64,000 nt of DNA from Crenobacter luteus (lineage in GTDB: Bacteria > Pseudomonadota > Gammaproteobacteria > Burkholderiales > Chromobacteriaceae). This document shows, piece after piece, positions 37,921 to 47,511 of this stretch. The translations under genes were made by a program, and so were the position numbers. The stretch covers positions 62,001-126,000 of the forward strand of contig NZ_SLXG01000001.1 in assembly GCF_004345725.1 (NCBI RefSeq), written 5' to 3'. The notes below the pieces were generated by a model that did no database searches, was not told the DNA's origin, and saw only the letters and a program-made list of their open reading frames with translations. Numbering within the stretch: the stretch's first letter is position 1; every line of letters starts with the position of its first letter.

Positions 37921-39366
37921 TCACGCGTAGCGGTTGAGCATGCGCGACAGCCGTGGCAGCAGCGCGGCCGACGTCAGGCCGAGCGGTCCGCCGGCGTCGC
38001 GCGCGTAGTCGTCGCCGGCCGTGCCGTGCGCGTGCACGGCCAGCGCGGCCGCGTCGCGCGCGCTCAGCCCCTGCGCGAGCAGCGCGGCGATCGCGCCCGA
38101 GAGCACGTCGCCCTGGCCGGCGACCGCCAGCGCCGGCCCGCCCGTGCCGTTGACGAGGAAGGGCGCGCCCGGCGCGACGATCACGCTGCCGGCGCCCTTC
38201 AGGACGACGACGGCGCGGTAGCGCTCGGCCAAGGTTTGCGTGGCGGCGACGCGGTCGGCCTGTACGGCGGCGGTGTCGCAGGCCAAGAGCCGCGCCGCCT
38301 CGCGCGGGTGCGGCGTCAGCACCGTCGGCAGCACGCGCGCGGCCAGACGTTGGCCGAGGCCGGCGTCGGCGGCGACGAGGTTGAGCGCGTCGGCGTCGAG
38401 CAGCAGCGGCTTGTCGACGCCGATCAGCGCGTCGATCAGCGCGCGCGCGGCGCCGCCCAGGCCGAGGCCCGGGCCGAGCGCGAGCACGTCGCACGCCGGC
38501 AGCCGTGCCTCGTCGTCGAGCTCGTGGATCATCAGCTCGGGCGCGAACGGATCGACCGGGAGCCGCGCGTCGATCGGGCAGACGTGTACCTTGCCGGCGC
38601 CGGCGGCCAGCGCGGCGCGGCCGGCGAGCAGCGCGGCGCCGAGCATGCCGGGGGCGCCGCCGACCACGCAGACGGCGCCGAAGCGGCCCTTGTGGCTGTC
38701 GCGCGGTCGCGCGAGCACGCCGGGCCGCGGCGCGACCAGGCCGCCGGCCGGCGCCGGCCACCAGTCGGACGGCACGTCGAGCGCGGCCAGCGTCACGTCG
38801 CCGGCCAGATCGACGCCGGCGCCGCTGACGAGGCCGACCTTGGGCGCGAGAAAGGTCAGCGTCGCCGCCGCGCGCACGACGGGGCCGGTTGCGCGGCCCG
38901 TCATCGCGTCGAGGCCCGACGGGGTGTCGAGCGCGAGGATCGGCGCGCCGTGCGCGTTCAGCGCGGCGACCACGCCGTCCCACGGTGCGGCCAGCGGGCG
39001 CGCGAGGCCGATGCCGAACAGGCCGTCGACGATCCAGTCGCACGCGCCGCGCGGCATGTCCGTCCCGCGCGCGACGCCGACGCCGCGCTCGGCCAGCGCC
39101 GCCAGCGCGGCGCGGCCGGTGGGGCCGGCCGGCTGCATCGGCAGCCAGACGGCGACGTCGACGCCGGCGTCGTCGAGCAGGCAGGCCGCCCACAGCGCGT
39201 CGCCGCCGTTGTTGCCGGGGCCGGCGGCGACCAGCACGCGGCGCGCGCCTTTCGCGATCAGCCAGTCGGCGCTGGCGCGCGCGGCGCGCGCCATCAGGTC
39301 GACGCCGGCGCCGTCGGCGCGCGCTTCGATCGCGCGCAGCGTGGCGAGGGTGTGGAAGGCGTTCAT
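37921..39366 (-). CDS. nnr: Bifunctional NAD(P)HX epimerase/dehydratase
   Basis: A 481-residue fusion that repairs hydrated NAD(P)H. The N-terminal YjeF_N epimerase domain (about residues 1-205) has VLVAAGPGNNGGDALWAA. The C-terminal ADP/ATP-dependent dehydratase domain (about 225-481) has KGRFGAVCVVGGAPGMLGAALLAGRAALAAGAG, VLTPHPREAARLL and the NGTGGPALAVAGQGDVLSGAIAALLAQG motif (usually GNPGMATGGTGDVLSG). It overlaps ubiX by four bases. Two TTGGCCGAG words lie here (38224 and 38350). Confidence 0.93.
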   Translation of the reverse strand: MNAFHTLATLRAIEARADGAGVDLMARAARASADWLIAKGARRVLVAAGPGNNGGDALWAACLLDDAGVDVAVWLPMQPAGPTGRAALAALAERGVGVARGTDMPRGACDWIVDGLFGIGLARPLAAPWDGVVAALNAHGAPILALDTPSGLDAMTGRATGPVVRAAATLTFLAPKVGLVSGAGVDLAGDVTLAALDVPSDWWPAPAGGLVAPRPGVLARPRDSHKGRFGAVCVVGGAPGMLGAALLAGRAALAAGAGKVHVCPIDARLPVDPFAPELMIHELDDEARLPACDVLALGPGLGLGGAARALIDALIGVDKPLLLDADALNLVAADAGLGQRLAARVLPTVLTPHPREAARLLACDTAAVQADRVAATQTLAERYRAVVVLKGAGSVIVAPGAPFLVNGTGGPALAVAGQGDVLSGAIAALLAQGLSARDAAALAVHAHGTAGDDYARDAGGPLGLTSAALLPRLSRMLNRYA

Positions 39367-39983
39367 CGCGGCGTCTCCTCGCCCCAGCGCGGCGCGAGCG
39401 CGTGCGGGACGGCCAGTTGGTCGAGGATGCGCGCGACGACGAAGTCGACCATGTCGTCGACCGTTTGCGGGTGGGTGTAGAAGCCGGGCGCCGGCGGCAG
39501 GATGACCGCGCCGAGCCTGGCGAGCTTGAGCATGTTCTCGAGGTGGATCGCCGACAGCGGCGTCTCGCGCGGCACCAGGATCAGCTTGCGGCCTTCCTTG
39601 AGGCTGACGTCGGCGGCGCGCTCGATCAGGTTGTCGGACATGCCGTGCGCGATCGCCGCCAGCGTGCCCATCGAGCAAGGGCAGACCACCATCGCGTCGG
39701 CCGGGTTGGAGCCGGAAGCCGGCGGTGCGAACCATTCCTCGCGGCCGAACACGGCCAGCTGCCCGTCGGCCGGGCGGTAGCGCTCGGCCAACCAGTGGGC
39801 GAGCTCGGCCGGTCGCGACGGCAGCGTCAGGTCCATTTCCTGCCTGGCGACCACCTGCGCCGCTTGCGAGTACAGCAGCCACACGCGCCGGCCGGCGGCG
39901 AGCAGCGTCTCGATCAATCTAAAGCCGTAGGGCAGCCCGGAGGCGCCGGTCAGCGCGACGGTGACGGTTTCAATCGGTCTCAT
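39363..39983 (-). CDS. ubiX: Flavin prenyltransferase UbiX
   Basis: A 206-residue enzyme that attaches dimethylallyl to FMN to make prenyl-FMN, the cofactor of UbiD decarboxylases in ubiquinone synthesis. Motifs: VALTGASGLPYGFRLIETLL (FMN site), MVVCPCSMGTLAAIAHGMSDNLIERAADV, KLILVPRETPLSAIHLENMLKLARLGAVILPPAPGFY. The length and blocks fit the family. It overlaps the nnr gene downstream (ATGA) and overlaps the preceding Gx transporter gene by 14 bases. Confidence 0.96.
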   Translation of the reverse strand: MRPIETVTVALTGASGLPYGFRLIETLLAAGRRVWLLYSQAAQVVARQEMDLTLPSRPAELAHWLAERYRPADGQLAVFGREEWFAPPASGSNPADAMVVCPCSMGTLAAIAHGMSDNLIERAADVSLKEGRKLILVPRETPLSAIHLENMLKLARLGAVILPPAPGFYTHPQTVDDMVDFVVARILDQLAVPHALAPRWGEETPR

Positions 39984-40503
39984 GGTCGGGTTCCAGCAGT
40001 TTGGCCGCCAGCACGCCGTTGACGGTGCCGGTGACGAGCGCGGCGAGCGCGAAGGCGGGGACGAAGTAGAGGATGCCGTCCGACGGGATCAGGATCAAGC
40101 GCGCCAGCGCCAGCTGGCCGCCGATATGGCAGAAGGCGGCGACCAGGCTGGCCGTCACCGGGCCGAAGCCGCGCGCCGGCAGCCGGTGCGCGGCGGCGAG
40201 GCCGGCCAGGCTGGCGAGCCCGCCGGCGAGGCTGAGCAGGAAGCCGGGCGTCATCAGGCTGCCGAACAAGAGGCCGGCGCCGACGATGCGCAAGCCGCTG
40301 ACCCAGACCGCCGCGCCGAGGCCGTAGCGGTACAGCGCGATCAGCGTGACGATGTTGGCCAGCCCCGGCTTGACGCCGGGCAAGGGAGAGGGCAGGCCGG
40401 CGTCGACCAGGGCCAGCACCAGCGCGACGGCGGCCAGCCGCGCGACGCGGTGGTCGCTATCGTCGGGCGCCAGGCGCCGGGTGTCAGAACTGCAGGCTGT
40501 CAT
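39970..40503 (-). CDS. Gx transporter family membrane protein
   Basis: A 177-residue membrane protein with about five hydrophobic helices. Its pattern (GLPSPLPGVKPGLANIVTLIALYRYGLGAAVWVSGLRIVGAGLLFGSLMTPGFLLSLAGG) is typical of the Gx transporter family, once annotated as a heptaprenyl diphosphate synthase component. It resembles the membrane S-components of ECF importers. The ATG at 40503 is chosen; it overlaps the end of the NusG-II gene by 20 bases. It lies between a NusG-II-domain gene and ubiX, a pairing often seen near flavin-transfer or electron-transport genes. The substrate is unknown. Confidence 0.8.
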   Translation of the reverse strand: MTACSSDTRRLAPDDSDHRVARLAAVALVLALVDAGLPSPLPGVKPGLANIVTLIALYRYGLGAAVWVSGLRIVGAGLLFGSLMTPGFLLSLAGGLASLAGLAAAHRLPARGFGPVTASLVAAFCHIGGQLALARLILIPSDGILYFVPAFALAALVTGTVNGVLAAKLLEPDHETD

Positions 40504-40852
40504 ACGCGCGTTCGCCACCGGACAATTCGATGCTGGTCGCGTTGGGCAGGCAGATCGCGACCTGGCCGGCGCGATCGAGCCAGCCCTGCCTGACGCAGTA
40601 CTGGCGCGGGCTCGGGTCGCGGCGGATACGCGCGCGGCCGGCGGCGATCTCGACCTCGGTGACGCCGAGCGGGCCGGGCACCGCGACGACGCGGTCGTGC
40701 AGCAGGCTGGCCTCGGCGAACAGCCGGCCGTGCTGCTTGATCCGCACGGTGCGCGCGTGGCCGTCGCCCCACAGCGAGACGGCGAGGAGGGCGGTGGCCG
40801 CCGCCAGGAGCGCCAGCGTCAGCCAGTCGCCCGGGCGCAGCAGCGCCCTCAT
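40484..40852 (-). CDS. NusG domain II-containing protein
   Basis: A 122-residue protein with one N-terminal membrane helix (about residues 10-28, WLTLALLAAATALLAVSLW). A periplasmic NusG-II-type beta domain follows, ending in SPRQYCVRQGWLDRAGQVAICLPNATSIELSGG. The segment with two cysteines separated by a CVRQGWxxxxGQVAICLPN pattern is the family signature. The function of the family is unknown, but the gene is commonly paired with the Gx transporter gene that follows here. It overlaps rapZ by four bases. Confidence 0.82.
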   Translation of the reverse strand: MRALLRPGDWLTLALLAAATALLAVSLWGDGHARTVRIKQHGRLFAEASLLHDRVVAVPGPLGVTEVEIAAGRARIRRDPSPRQYCVRQGWLDRAGQVAICLPNATSIELSGGERAYDSLQF

Positions 40853-41691
40853 CGCGCCTCGGGCAGCTCGCGGTGGCGCACCAGCACCTGCTCGTCGGCG
40901 AAGGCGCGCGCCAGCGTCTCGACGACGAATACCGAGCGGTGCTGACCGCCGGTACAGCCGACGGCGACGGTCAGGTAGCTGCGGTTTTCCTGGCGGTAGG
41001 CCGGCAGCCACTTGTCGAGAAAGCGGCGGATGTCGTTGACCATCTCGGCGACCGACGACTCCTGCAGCAGGAAGTCGACGATGGGCTGGTCGAGCCCGGT
41101 CAGCGGCCGCAGGCGCGGGTCGTAGAAGGGGTTGGGCAGGCAGCGCACGTCGAACACCAGGTCGGCGTCGAGCGGCACGCCGTGCTTGAAGCCGAACGAT
41201 TCGAACACCAGCGTCAGCCGGCCGGCTTCGGCGCCGACCAGCGCCTTGATCCAGGTCCTGAGACGGTTGGCCGACAGCTCGCTGGTGTCGATCGGGTAGC
41301 CGAGCGCCTTGACCTCGGCCAACATGGCCTCTTCCTGTCGGATGCACTCCTCGACGGTGAGGCCGGGGCCGGACAGCGGGTGGCGGCGGCGCGTTTCCGA
41401 GAAGCGCCTGACCAGCGTGTCGGACTTGGCTTCGAGGTACAGCAGGCGCACGTCGACGCCTTCGGCGGCCAGCGCCGCCATCGCGCCAGGCAGGGCGGCG
41501 AGCGTCGGCCCGCCGCGGGTGTCGACGCTGATCGCGACCCTTTCGTGGCCCTGCTCGCGGTAGAGCGCGATCAGGCTCGCCAGCAGCGTGGCCGGCAGGT
41601 TGTCGACCGAGGCGTAGCCGGCGTCTTCGAGCGCCTTGAGCGCGACCGACTTGCCCGAGCCGGACAGGCCGCTAATCAGGATCAGCTGCAT
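40849..41691 (-). CDS. rapZ: RNase adapter protein RapZ
   Basis: A 280-residue protein with the P-loop [12 protein letters not shown] at residues 7-18, VDNLPATLL, and the C-terminal block [17 protein letters not shown]. RapZ senses glucosamine-6-phosphate and targets small RNA GlmZ to RNase E in enterobacteria; in betaproteobacteria the RNA partner is unclear. It lies in the conserved rpoN-hpf-ptsN-hprK-rapZ neighbourhood and overlaps hprK by 20 bases. A TTGGCCGAG word lies at 41314 as Leu-Ala-Glu. Confidence 0.95.
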   Translation of the reverse strand: MQLILISGLSGSGKSVALKALEDAGYASVDNLPATLLASLIALYREQGHERVAISVDTRGGPTLAALPGAMAALAAEGVDVRLLYLEAKSDTLVRRFSETRRRHPLSGPGLTVEECIRQEEAMLAEVKALGYPIDTSELSANRLRTWIKALVGAEAGRLTLVFESFGFKHGVPLDADLVFDVRCLPNPFYDPRLRPLTGLDQPIVDFLLQESSVAEMVNDIRRFLDKWLPAYRQENRSYLTVAVGCTGGQHRSVFVVETLARAFADEQVLVRHRELPEAR

Positions 41692-42628
41692 GTTCCTGAT
41701 CCCTGAGGAAGTTGGTGTGCCGTTCGATGAACTCGCGCGTGCTGTCGATGCCGCGCAATTGCAGGATGTAGTTGCGCACCGCCGCCTCGACCAGCACCGC
41801 GAGGTTGCGGCCGGCCGCCACGGGCAGGATCACCTTGCGCACCTTGACGCCGAGGATCTCCTGCGTTTCGGACTGGATGTTCAGGCGGTCGAGCGCCTGC
41901 ATCGCCTGGTCGTTGGCCTTGACCAGGTGGATGATCAGTTTCAGCACCTTTTTCGGCCGCACGGCGGTTTCGCCGAAGATGGTGCGGATGTTCAGGATGC
42001 CGAGGCCGCGCACCTCGAGGAAGTCGCGCAGCAGCGGCGGGCAACGGCCTTCGAGCGTCTCCGGGCCGATGCGGTACAGCTCGACCGCGTCGTCGGCGAC
42101 CAGGCCGTGGCCGCGCGAGATCAGCTCCAGCGCCAGCTCGCTCTTGCCCATCGCCGAGTCGCCCATGATCAGCACGCCGATCTCGAGCACGTCGAGGAAC
42201 ACGCCGTGCAGCACCGTCGACACCGCCAGCGCGCGCGCCAGATAGATGCGCAGCACGTCCATCAGGTACGGGCTCTCGAGCCGCGAGCTCATCAAGGGGA
42301 CGTTGTGCGTATGGCAGTAGTCGCGCAGCAGCTTGGGCACCGTCTGGTTGTTCGCGACGATGACGACCGCCATCGGCTTGTGGAACAACTGGTCGAGCGC
42401 GGTGCGCGCGGCGGCGTTCTCCAGCTTCTCCAGGTACTCGACCTCGGCCACGCCGAGCACCTGGACGGCGTTCGGGTGGATGAAGTTGAGGTGACCGACG
42501 AGGGCGAGGGTCGGACGCTGATCGTCGTTGCGGATCATCGTGTCCGAACCGCCGGTGCCGGCGACCCAGTTCAGGAACAGCTTCTGGTGGTTGTCCTGGT
42601 AGAGCTGGCGAACGGATACGCTAGGCAT
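41672..42628 (-). CDS. hprK: HPr kinase/phosphorylase
   Basis: A 318-residue bifunctional enzyme that phosphorylates and dephosphorylates a serine of HPr-type proteins. The Walker A motif GDSAMGKS is at 156-163 and the HprK signature [10 protein letters not shown] near 207-216, preceded by an N-terminal domain with [16 protein letters not shown]. In proteobacteria it usually serves a regulatory PTS together with PtsN (EIIA-Ntr), whose gene overlaps it by eight bases. The HPr gene is not in the window. Confidence 0.96.
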   Translation of the reverse strand: MPSVSVRQLYQDNHQKLFLNWVAGTGGSDTMIRNDDQRPTLALVGHLNFIHPNAVQVLGVAEVEYLEKLENAAARTALDQLFHKPMAVVIVANNQTVPKLLRDYCHTHNVPLMSSRLESPYLMDVLRIYLARALAVSTVLHGVFLDVLEIGVLIMGDSAMGKSELALELISRGHGLVADDAVELYRIGPETLEGRCPPLLRDFLEVRGLGILNIRTIFGETAVRPKKVLKLIIHLVKANDQAMQALDRLNIQSETQEILGVKVRKVILPVAAGRNLAVLVEAAVRNYILQLRGIDSTREFIERHTNFLRDQEHAADPD

Positions 42629-43082
42629 GGCCGGACCATTGGGTGAGCAGGCTGAACAGGGCGTCGCGGTCCGGCGCGGCGAGCAGCGCTTCGCGCAGGC
42701 TGCGGCTGGAGAACAGTTGCGCCAGTTCGGACAGCACCTGCAGGTGCAAGTCGGTCGCCTCCGCGGGGACGAGAAGCACGAACAGGCTCTGCACAGGCTT
42801 GCCGTCGGGGGCGTCGAAGGGAATCGGGCTCTTGAGGCGGATGAAGACGCCGACCGCCTCCTTCAGGCCCTTGGCGCGGCCGTGCGGAATCGCCACACCC
42901 TGGCCGAGTCCGGTCGAACCGAGCTTTTCCCGGGCGAACAGGCAGTCGAACACTTCGCTTCTGGCGATGCCGTGGGTATTCTCGACGAGCAGCCCCACTT
43001 GTTCGAACACGCGTTTCTTGCTGCCGACGTCCAGGTCGATCAGGACATGGTCGGGCGCGAGGATTTTGCCGATCAGGCTCAT
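42621..43082 (-). CDS. ptsN: PTS IIA-like nitrogen regulatory protein PtsN
   Basis: A 153-residue EIIA-fructose/nitrogen-type protein. The phosphorylatable histidine is His67 in [10 protein letters not shown]. Flanking blocks [15 protein letters not shown] and [28 protein letters not shown] fit the family. It receives phosphate through the nitrogen PTS and controls other proteins by binding, with no sugar transport of its own. It lies 224 bases downstream of hpf (a terminator intervenes) and overlaps hprK. Confidence 0.95.
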   Translation of the reverse strand: MSLIGKILAPDHVLIDLDVGSKKRVFEQVGLLVENTHGIARSEVFDCLFAREKLGSTGLGQGVAIPHGRAKGLKEAVGVFIRLKSPIPFDAPDGKPVQSLFVLLVPAEATDLHLQVLSELAQLFSSRSLREALLAAPDRDALFSLLTQWSGHA

Positions 43083-43263
43083 ACTATGCGTTGGCTACAG
43101 AAAAAACCCGGCCATTCTACGCCCAAGCGCCGGTCAGGCAAATGACCGGCGGCGCGTGACGGCCGCGGCGAGGACAAAAAAGCCGCAACGGGGGGCCGCG
43201 GCATGCCGCGTGCTGGGGCCTTCCTGCGGAACGGGGGGCAACCGCCAAGGCGGGCGCGCCATG

Positions 43264-43291
43264 AAAAACGGGAACCCGAAGGTTCCCGTTT
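43264..43291 (-). terminator. Rho-independent terminator after hpf
   Basis: AAACGGGAACC and GGTTCCCGTTT form an 11-pair stem with a CGAA loop; leftward it ends in a T-run. It suggests that ptsN-hprK-rapZ are transcribed partly from their own promoter. Downstream, 43197-43210 is a 14-base palindrome (CGCGGCATGCCGCG) of unknown role. Confidence 0.87.
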
Positions 43292-43306
43292 CGACCGTCG
43301 CCGCGA

Positions 43307-43648
43307 TCAGGCGTTCGCCTGCTCGACGGGGGCTTCCTCGGTCGAGGCCGGCACCGGCGCGCGGCGTTCGTTCAGCTTTTCCTTGTGCTTGAGGACCTGG
43401 CGGTCGAGTTTGTCGATCAGCGCGTCGACGGCGGCGTACATGTCGCCGTCGGTCGCCTCCACGTGGATATCCTTGCCGGAGAGGTGAACGTTCACCTCCG
43501 CCTTCTGCACCAGTTTGTCGACGGAGAGGGTTACGGCGACGTCGATCACGTTGTCGACGTGGCGAGTCACGCGTTCGAGCTTGCTTTCGATGTATTCGCG
43601 CAGCGGCGGAGTAACTTCGAGATGAAGACCGGTGATTTTGAGGTTCAT
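43307..43648 (-). CDS. hpf: Ribosome hibernation promoting factor (HPF/YfiA family)
   Basis: A 113-residue protein with the start [34 protein letters not shown] and the conserved [44 protein letters not shown]. It binds the small ribosomal subunit in stationary phase. The length is that of the short form plus a Pro/Glu/Ala tail of about 18 residues. It is downstream of rpoN with a 121-base gap that contains a weak stem-loop (43713-43730), as in many proteobacteria. Confidence 0.95.
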   Translation of the reverse strand: MNLKITGLHLEVTPPLREYIESKLERVTRHVDNVIDVAVTLSVDKLVQKAEVNVHLSGKDIHVEATDGDMYAAVDALIDKLDRQVLKHKEKLNERRAPVPASTEEAPVEQANA

Positions 43649-43769
43649 ACCCTAACTCCTTCAGGTGACAACGCCTGGGCGTGGAGCGCCCGGCGATTTC
43701 TGCTCGGCGACCCCGTCGCCGTGGCGACGGAATCCCTCTTGAGGAACAGGTGGGGTGGCGGCTGCGTTT

Positions 43770-45173
43770 TTAAAGTGCCTTGCGCAGGGCGACCGCGGGG
43801 ATCTGCAACGCTTCGCGGTATTTCGCCACGGTGCGCCGCGCGACCTGGATGCCCTGGCGGTTGAGGAGCTCGACCAGCTTGCTGTCGGAGAGCGGCGCCT
43901 GGCGGTCTTCGGCGTCGATCAACTGCTTGATCAAGGCCTTGATCGCTGTCGCGGAACACTCGCCGCCGCTGTCGGTTTCCAGCGCGCTGCCGAAGAAGTA
44001 TTTGAGTTCGAAGAGCCCGCGCGCGCAGAGAAGGTACTTCTGCGTGGTCACCCGGGAGATGGTCGATTCGTGCAGGCCCAGTTCTTCGGCGATGTCGCGC
44101 AGTATCAACGGACGCATCGCCACTTCACCCTGTTCAAAGAACGCTTGCTGCCTGTTGGCAATAGATTCCGACACTTTCAGGATGGTGTCAAACCGTTGCT
44201 GGATGTTTTTGACGAACCACTTGGCCTCCTGCAGGCGCGGCGCCAGTTCGCCGCTTTCGCCGCGCGACTCGGACACCAGCCGGGCGTAGTCGGGGTTGAC
44301 ACGCAGGCGCGGCACGGCGGCCGGGTTGAGCTCGGCGCGCCAGCGCCCCTTGCGTTTGACCACCAGCACGTCGGGCACGATGTAGTGGGTTTCGTCGCCG
44401 CCGAAGTCGGCGGCCGGATGCGGCGTCAGGCTGGCGATCAGCTGTTGCGCGAGCCGGAGCTCGTCGTCGCCGACGCCGAGCAGCTTCTTGAGTTTGCCGT
44501 ACTCGCGTTGGCCGAGCAGCGGCAGGTGCGCCTGTACGATGGCGCGCGCGGTCGCCAGGCCCGGCGTGACGGCGGGCAGGCGCGCCAGTTGCAACAGCAG
44601 GCAGCCGGGCAGGTCGAGCGCGCCGACGCCGGCCGGGTCGAAGCCCTGCAGCAGCGCCAGGCCGTCCTCGAGCTCCTCGAGCGTCAGCCCGAGTTCGGCC
44701 GGCAGCTCGGCGAGGATGGCGTCGAGCGGCTGCGGCAGGAAACCCTGCTCGTCGAGCTCCTCGATCAAGAGGCTGACGACGCCGTGTTCGCGCGTCGACA
44801 TCGCGATCTCGCCGAGCTGGGCGAGCAGATGCTCGCGCAGCGACACCGGGCAGGGCACGTTGGCCAGCGGGTCGAAGTCGTCGTCGCCGCGCGCCGCGCC
44901 ACGCCCCCAGTCGGTCAACTCGCCCGGCAGGTTGTCCGGGCTGTCGGGGCCGTCGCTTCCCGGTGCCTCGGCGGCGGCTTCGGTCGCGGGGGCGTCGCCG
45001 CCCGCGTCGCCGGCGCCGTCGTCCATCCGCTCGATCAGCGGGTTGTCGAGCAGCATGCGGTCGACCTCGGACTGCAGGTCGAGCGTCGAGAGCTGCAGCA
45101 GCTTGATCGACTGCTGCAACTGCGGCGTGAGGGTGAGCTGTTGCGCGATCTTGAGCTGGAGACTCTGCTTCAT
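43770..45173 (-). CDS. rpoN: RNA polymerase sigma-54 factor
   Basis: A 467-residue factor. The N-terminal activator region is LQLKIAQQLTLTPQLQQSIKLLQLSTLDL, followed by an acidic linker (about residues 50-100). The core-binding part comes next, then the C-terminal DNA-binding part with HESTISRVTTQKYLLCARGLFELKYFF and the RpoN box ARRTVAKYRE. It directs transcription from -24/-12 promoters with activator ATPases, typically for nitrogen use and flagella. The flagellar cluster of this window may depend on it. It lies 13 bases after lptB, so it may be co-transcribed with the lpt genes. Confidence 0.97.
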   Translation of the reverse strand: MKQSLQLKIAQQLTLTPQLQQSIKLLQLSTLDLQSEVDRMLLDNPLIERMDDGAGDAGGDAPATEAAAEAPGSDGPDSPDNLPGELTDWGRGAARGDDDFDPLANVPCPVSLREHLLAQLGEIAMSTREHGVVSLLIEELDEQGFLPQPLDAILAELPAELGLTLEELEDGLALLQGFDPAGVGALDLPGCLLLQLARLPAVTPGLATARAIVQAHLPLLGQREYGKLKKLLGVGDDELRLAQQLIASLTPHPAADFGGDETHYIVPDVLVVKRKGRWRAELNPAAVPRLRVNPDYARLVSESRGESGELAPRLQEAKWFVKNIQQRFDTILKVSESIANRQQAFFEQGEVAMRPLILRDIAEELGLHESTISRVTTQKYLLCARGLFELKYFFGSALETDSGGECSATAIKALIKQLIDAEDRQAPLSDSKLVELLNRQGIQVARRTVAKYREALQIPAVALRKAL

Positions 45174-45186
45174 GGCGTGGCCGTCT

Positions 45187-45915
45187 TCAGAGGTGGAAGT
45201 GCTCGCCGAGGTAGACCTCGCGGACCTTCTCGTCGTTGACGAGCGCGTCCGGCTCGCCCGACGCGAGCACGGTCCCTTCACTAATGATATAAGCGCGATC
45301 GCAGATGCGTAGCGTCTCGCGCACGTTGTGGTCGGTGATCAGCACGCCGATGCCGCGTTCCCTGAGGAAGGCGATGATCTTCTGGATGTCGATCACCGCG
45401 ATCGGGTCGACGCCGGCGAACGGTTCGTCGAGCAGGATGAAGCGCGGCCGCGTCGCCAGCACGCGCGCGATCTCGACGCGGCGGCGTTCGCCGCCCGACA
45501 GCGCCAGCGCGTTGGTGTCGCGCAGGTGGGCGATGTGCAGGTCGTCGAGCAGCAGCTCGAGCTCGTGCGCGAGCTTGTCGCCCTTCAGGCCGCCGATCTC
45601 GAGCACCGCGCGGATGTTTTCCTCGACCGTCATCTTGCGGAAGATCGACGCCTCCTGCGGCAGGTAGCCCAGCCCCATGCGCGCGCGCTGGTGGATCGGC
45701 AGCCGGGTGATCGCGGTGCCGTCCAGTTCGATTCCGCCGCCGTCGGCGGCGACGAGGCCGACGATCATGTAGAAGCTGGTGGTCTTGCCGGCCCCGTTGG
45801 GGCCCAACAGGCCGACCACCTCGCCGCTGGCGATGTCGAGCGACACGTCGCGCACCACGGTGCGCTTCTTGAAGCGCTTTTGCAGGTGGCGGACGGAAAG
45901 CTGGCTGTGCGTCAT
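45187..45915 (-). CDS. lptB: LPS export ABC transporter ATP-binding protein LptB
   Basis: A 242-residue ATPase: Walker [15 protein letters not shown], signature [15 protein letters not shown], Walker [18 protein letters not shown]-loop [12 protein letters not shown]. It powers extraction of lipopolysaccharide from the inner membrane with LptF/LptG (not in this window). It overlaps lptA by four bases. The order lptC-lptA-lptB-rpoN is the standard arrangement. Confidence 0.97.
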   Translation of the reverse strand: MTHSQLSVRHLQKRFKKRTVVRDVSLDIASGEVVGLLGPNGAGKTTSFYMIVGLVAADGGGIELDGTAITRLPIHQRARMGLGYLPQEASIFRKMTVEENIRAVLEIGGLKGDKLAHELELLLDDLHIAHLRDTNALALSGGERRRVEIARVLATRPRFILLDEPFAGVDPIAVIDIQKIIAFLRERGIGVLITDHNVRETLRICDRAYIISEGTVLASGEPDALVNDEKVREVYLGEHFHL

Positions 45916-46430
45916 TTCTGGCCTTCGTCCCTGGGTTGCAGGATCACGGTGACACGGCCCTTGCTCTGGCCCGGCGCGGTCGCGGCGCCACCGCTGACCT
46001 GGTAGACCTCGGTCTCGGTGTTGTAGGTGATCACGCTGCCGCTGACGACGTCGGCGCCGCGTCTGACGCGCGCGTTGCCGGTCAGCACCACCTGATTGCT
46101 GGCGCTGGTGTAGTCGACGCGCGAGGCCTGGCCCTCGATGTATTCGGGCCGGCCCTCGAGCTTCTGGCGGAAGGTGGCGGGGCGGCCGACGCCCTGCAGC
46201 GTCTGGCGGCCCTGCGCGTCGCGGGTGACGGTGACCTGGTCGGCGGTGGCCCTGAGCGTGCCCTGCACGACGATCACGTTGCCCTGCCAGACGGTGACGC
46301 CCTTGAGCTGGTCGAGCGTGCCCGAGTCGGCGGTGATCTCGATCGGTTTCTTGCGGTCTGCCTGTTCCGCGGCGGCCGGTCCGGCGACGAGGGCGAGCAG
46401 CGCCGCCGCGACGATGAGCTTACTGTACAT
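45912..46430 (-). CDS. lptA: LPS transport periplasmic protein LptA
   Basis: A 172-residue protein with a signal peptide ([21 protein letters not shown]) and an OstA-type beta-jellyroll ([41 protein letters not shown]). LptA molecules form the bridge carrying lipopolysaccharide across the periplasm. It overlaps lptC by 11 bases and lptB by four bases, showing tight coupling. Confidence 0.93.
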   Translation of the reverse strand: MYSKLIVAAALLALVAGPAAAEQADRKKPIEITADSGTLDQLKGVTVWQGNVIVVQGTLRATADQVTVTRDAQGRQTLQGVGRPATFRQKLEGRPEYIEGQASRVDYTSASNQVVLTGNARVRRGADVVSGSVITYNTETEVYQVSGGAATAPGQSKGRVTVILQPRDEGQK

Positions 46431-46980
46431 ACTTCGCCCTCACCTGGGAGAGGAGTTTCAGGACGCCGTTGTCTTGCTGGTATTCGAAGCCGACGGCGTT
46501 GGCGACCGAGTCGCCGTAGCGGATCTGCACCGGGGTCTTGGCGCGCGCTATCCGGGCCCGCGTGTCGACGGTGATCTGCGAGCCGTATACATGCGTGTCC
46601 TGCTGTCCGGCCGCGCCCGGCTTGAAGAAGTGGGCCTGTTTTTCCAGCAGCGCGATGCCGTCCCGGCGGTTGTAGCGCGCCTCGCCGGCGGTGGCCCGGT
46701 AGGCGAGGGCGCCGCCCTGGTAGCTGTCGAGCCGCGCGTCGCGCAGGTGCAGGTCCGGCTGCTTGGGAAACTGCCAGCCCTGGCGGGCGGTGAGCCTCTC
46801 CTGCAGCCGGCCTTCGGCGTCGAAACGGCTGGCGCTGAAGCCGTCGACGACGTACTCCGGCCGGTTCGGGTCGAGCGCCTTGCCGGTCGGGTTCCAGCGC
46901 GACACATGGTCGAGCCAGAAGGCCAGCAGCGCCATCAGGCCGACCAGCGCGACCGGGAACAGGCGGTGCGCGCGTATCAT
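46420..46980 (-). CDS. lptC: LPS export protein LptC
   Basis: A 186-residue protein with one N-terminal membrane anchor (about residues 7-24, LFPVALVGLMALLAFWL) and a periplasmic domain (EYVVDGFSASRFDAEGRLQERLTA, HVYGSQITVDTRARIARAKTPVQIRYG). It passes lipopolysaccharide from LptB2FG to LptA. The ATG at 46980 overlaps the kdsC stop codon by four bases. Confidence 0.9.
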   Translation of the reverse strand: MIRAHRLFPVALVGLMALLAFWLDHVSRWNPTGKALDPNRPEYVVDGFSASRFDAEGRLQERLTARQGWQFPKQPDLHLRDARLDSYQGGALAYRATAGEARYNRRDGIALLEKQAHFFKPGAAGQQDTHVYGSQITVDTRARIARAKTPVQIRYGDSVANAVGFEYQQDNGVLKLLSQVRAKYVQ

Positions 46981-47501
46981 TCGAGGTAGCGCGCCATCAG
47001 CGCGTCGAAGGTGCCTTGCGCCTGCATGATGCGCTCGGTCAGCTCGCGGACCGCGCCGGCGCCGCCGGACGCGCCGGTGACGTAGTGCGCGTGCTGGCGC
47101 ACCAGGCTCGGCGCCTCGGGCACGGCGACGGCCAGGCCGACGCGCGTCATCACCGGCAGGTCGACCACGTCGTCGCCGATGTAGGCGCATTCGTCGGCCG
47201 TCAGGCCGGTGGTGGCCAACAGCTCGGCCAACGTCGCGCGCTTGTCGTGGATGCCTGCGTAGTAGTAGTCGATGCCCAGGCCGCGGGCGCGGTGGGCGAC
47301 GCCCGGCGCGTCTCGGCCGGTGATGATGGCGAGCTTCACGCCGGTCGACTGCAGCATCTTGAGCCCGTGGCCGTCGAGCGTGTTGAAGGCCTTGAGCTCC
47401 TCGCCGCTGGCGCTGATGAAGATGCTGCCGTCGGTCAAGACGCCGTCGACGTCCATGATCAGCAGCTTCACGCGGCGCGCCAGTTCCTGAAAACTTTTCA
47501 T
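46977..47501 (-). CDS. kdsC: 3-deoxy-manno-octulosonate-8-phosphatase KdsC
   Basis: A 174-residue HAD phosphatase with the catalytic DxD in LLIMDVDGVLTDG (Asp17 and Asp19), ITGRDAPGVAHRARGLGI and YIGDDVVDLPVM. It removes phosphate from KDO-8-phosphate. It is 10 bases after kdsD, which makes the arabinose-5-phosphate for the same pathway. The TTGGCCGAG word at 47223 encodes Leu-Ala-Glu. Confidence 0.96.
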   Translation of the reverse strand: MKSFQELARRVKLLIMDVDGVLTDGSIFISASGEELKAFNTLDGHGLKMLQSTGVKLAIITGRDAPGVAHRARGLGIDYYYAGIHDKRATLAELLATTGLTADECAYIGDDVVDLPVMTRVGLAVAVPEAPSLVRQHAHYVTGASGGAGAVRELTERIMQAQGTFDALMARYLE

Positions 47502-47511
47502 TCGCGGTTCC

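Noticed and set aside
43713-43730. Rho-independent terminator between rpoN and hpf
   Set aside because: CCGTCGCC/GGCGACGG can pair but the loop is two bases and no T-run follows; at most a weak hairpin.
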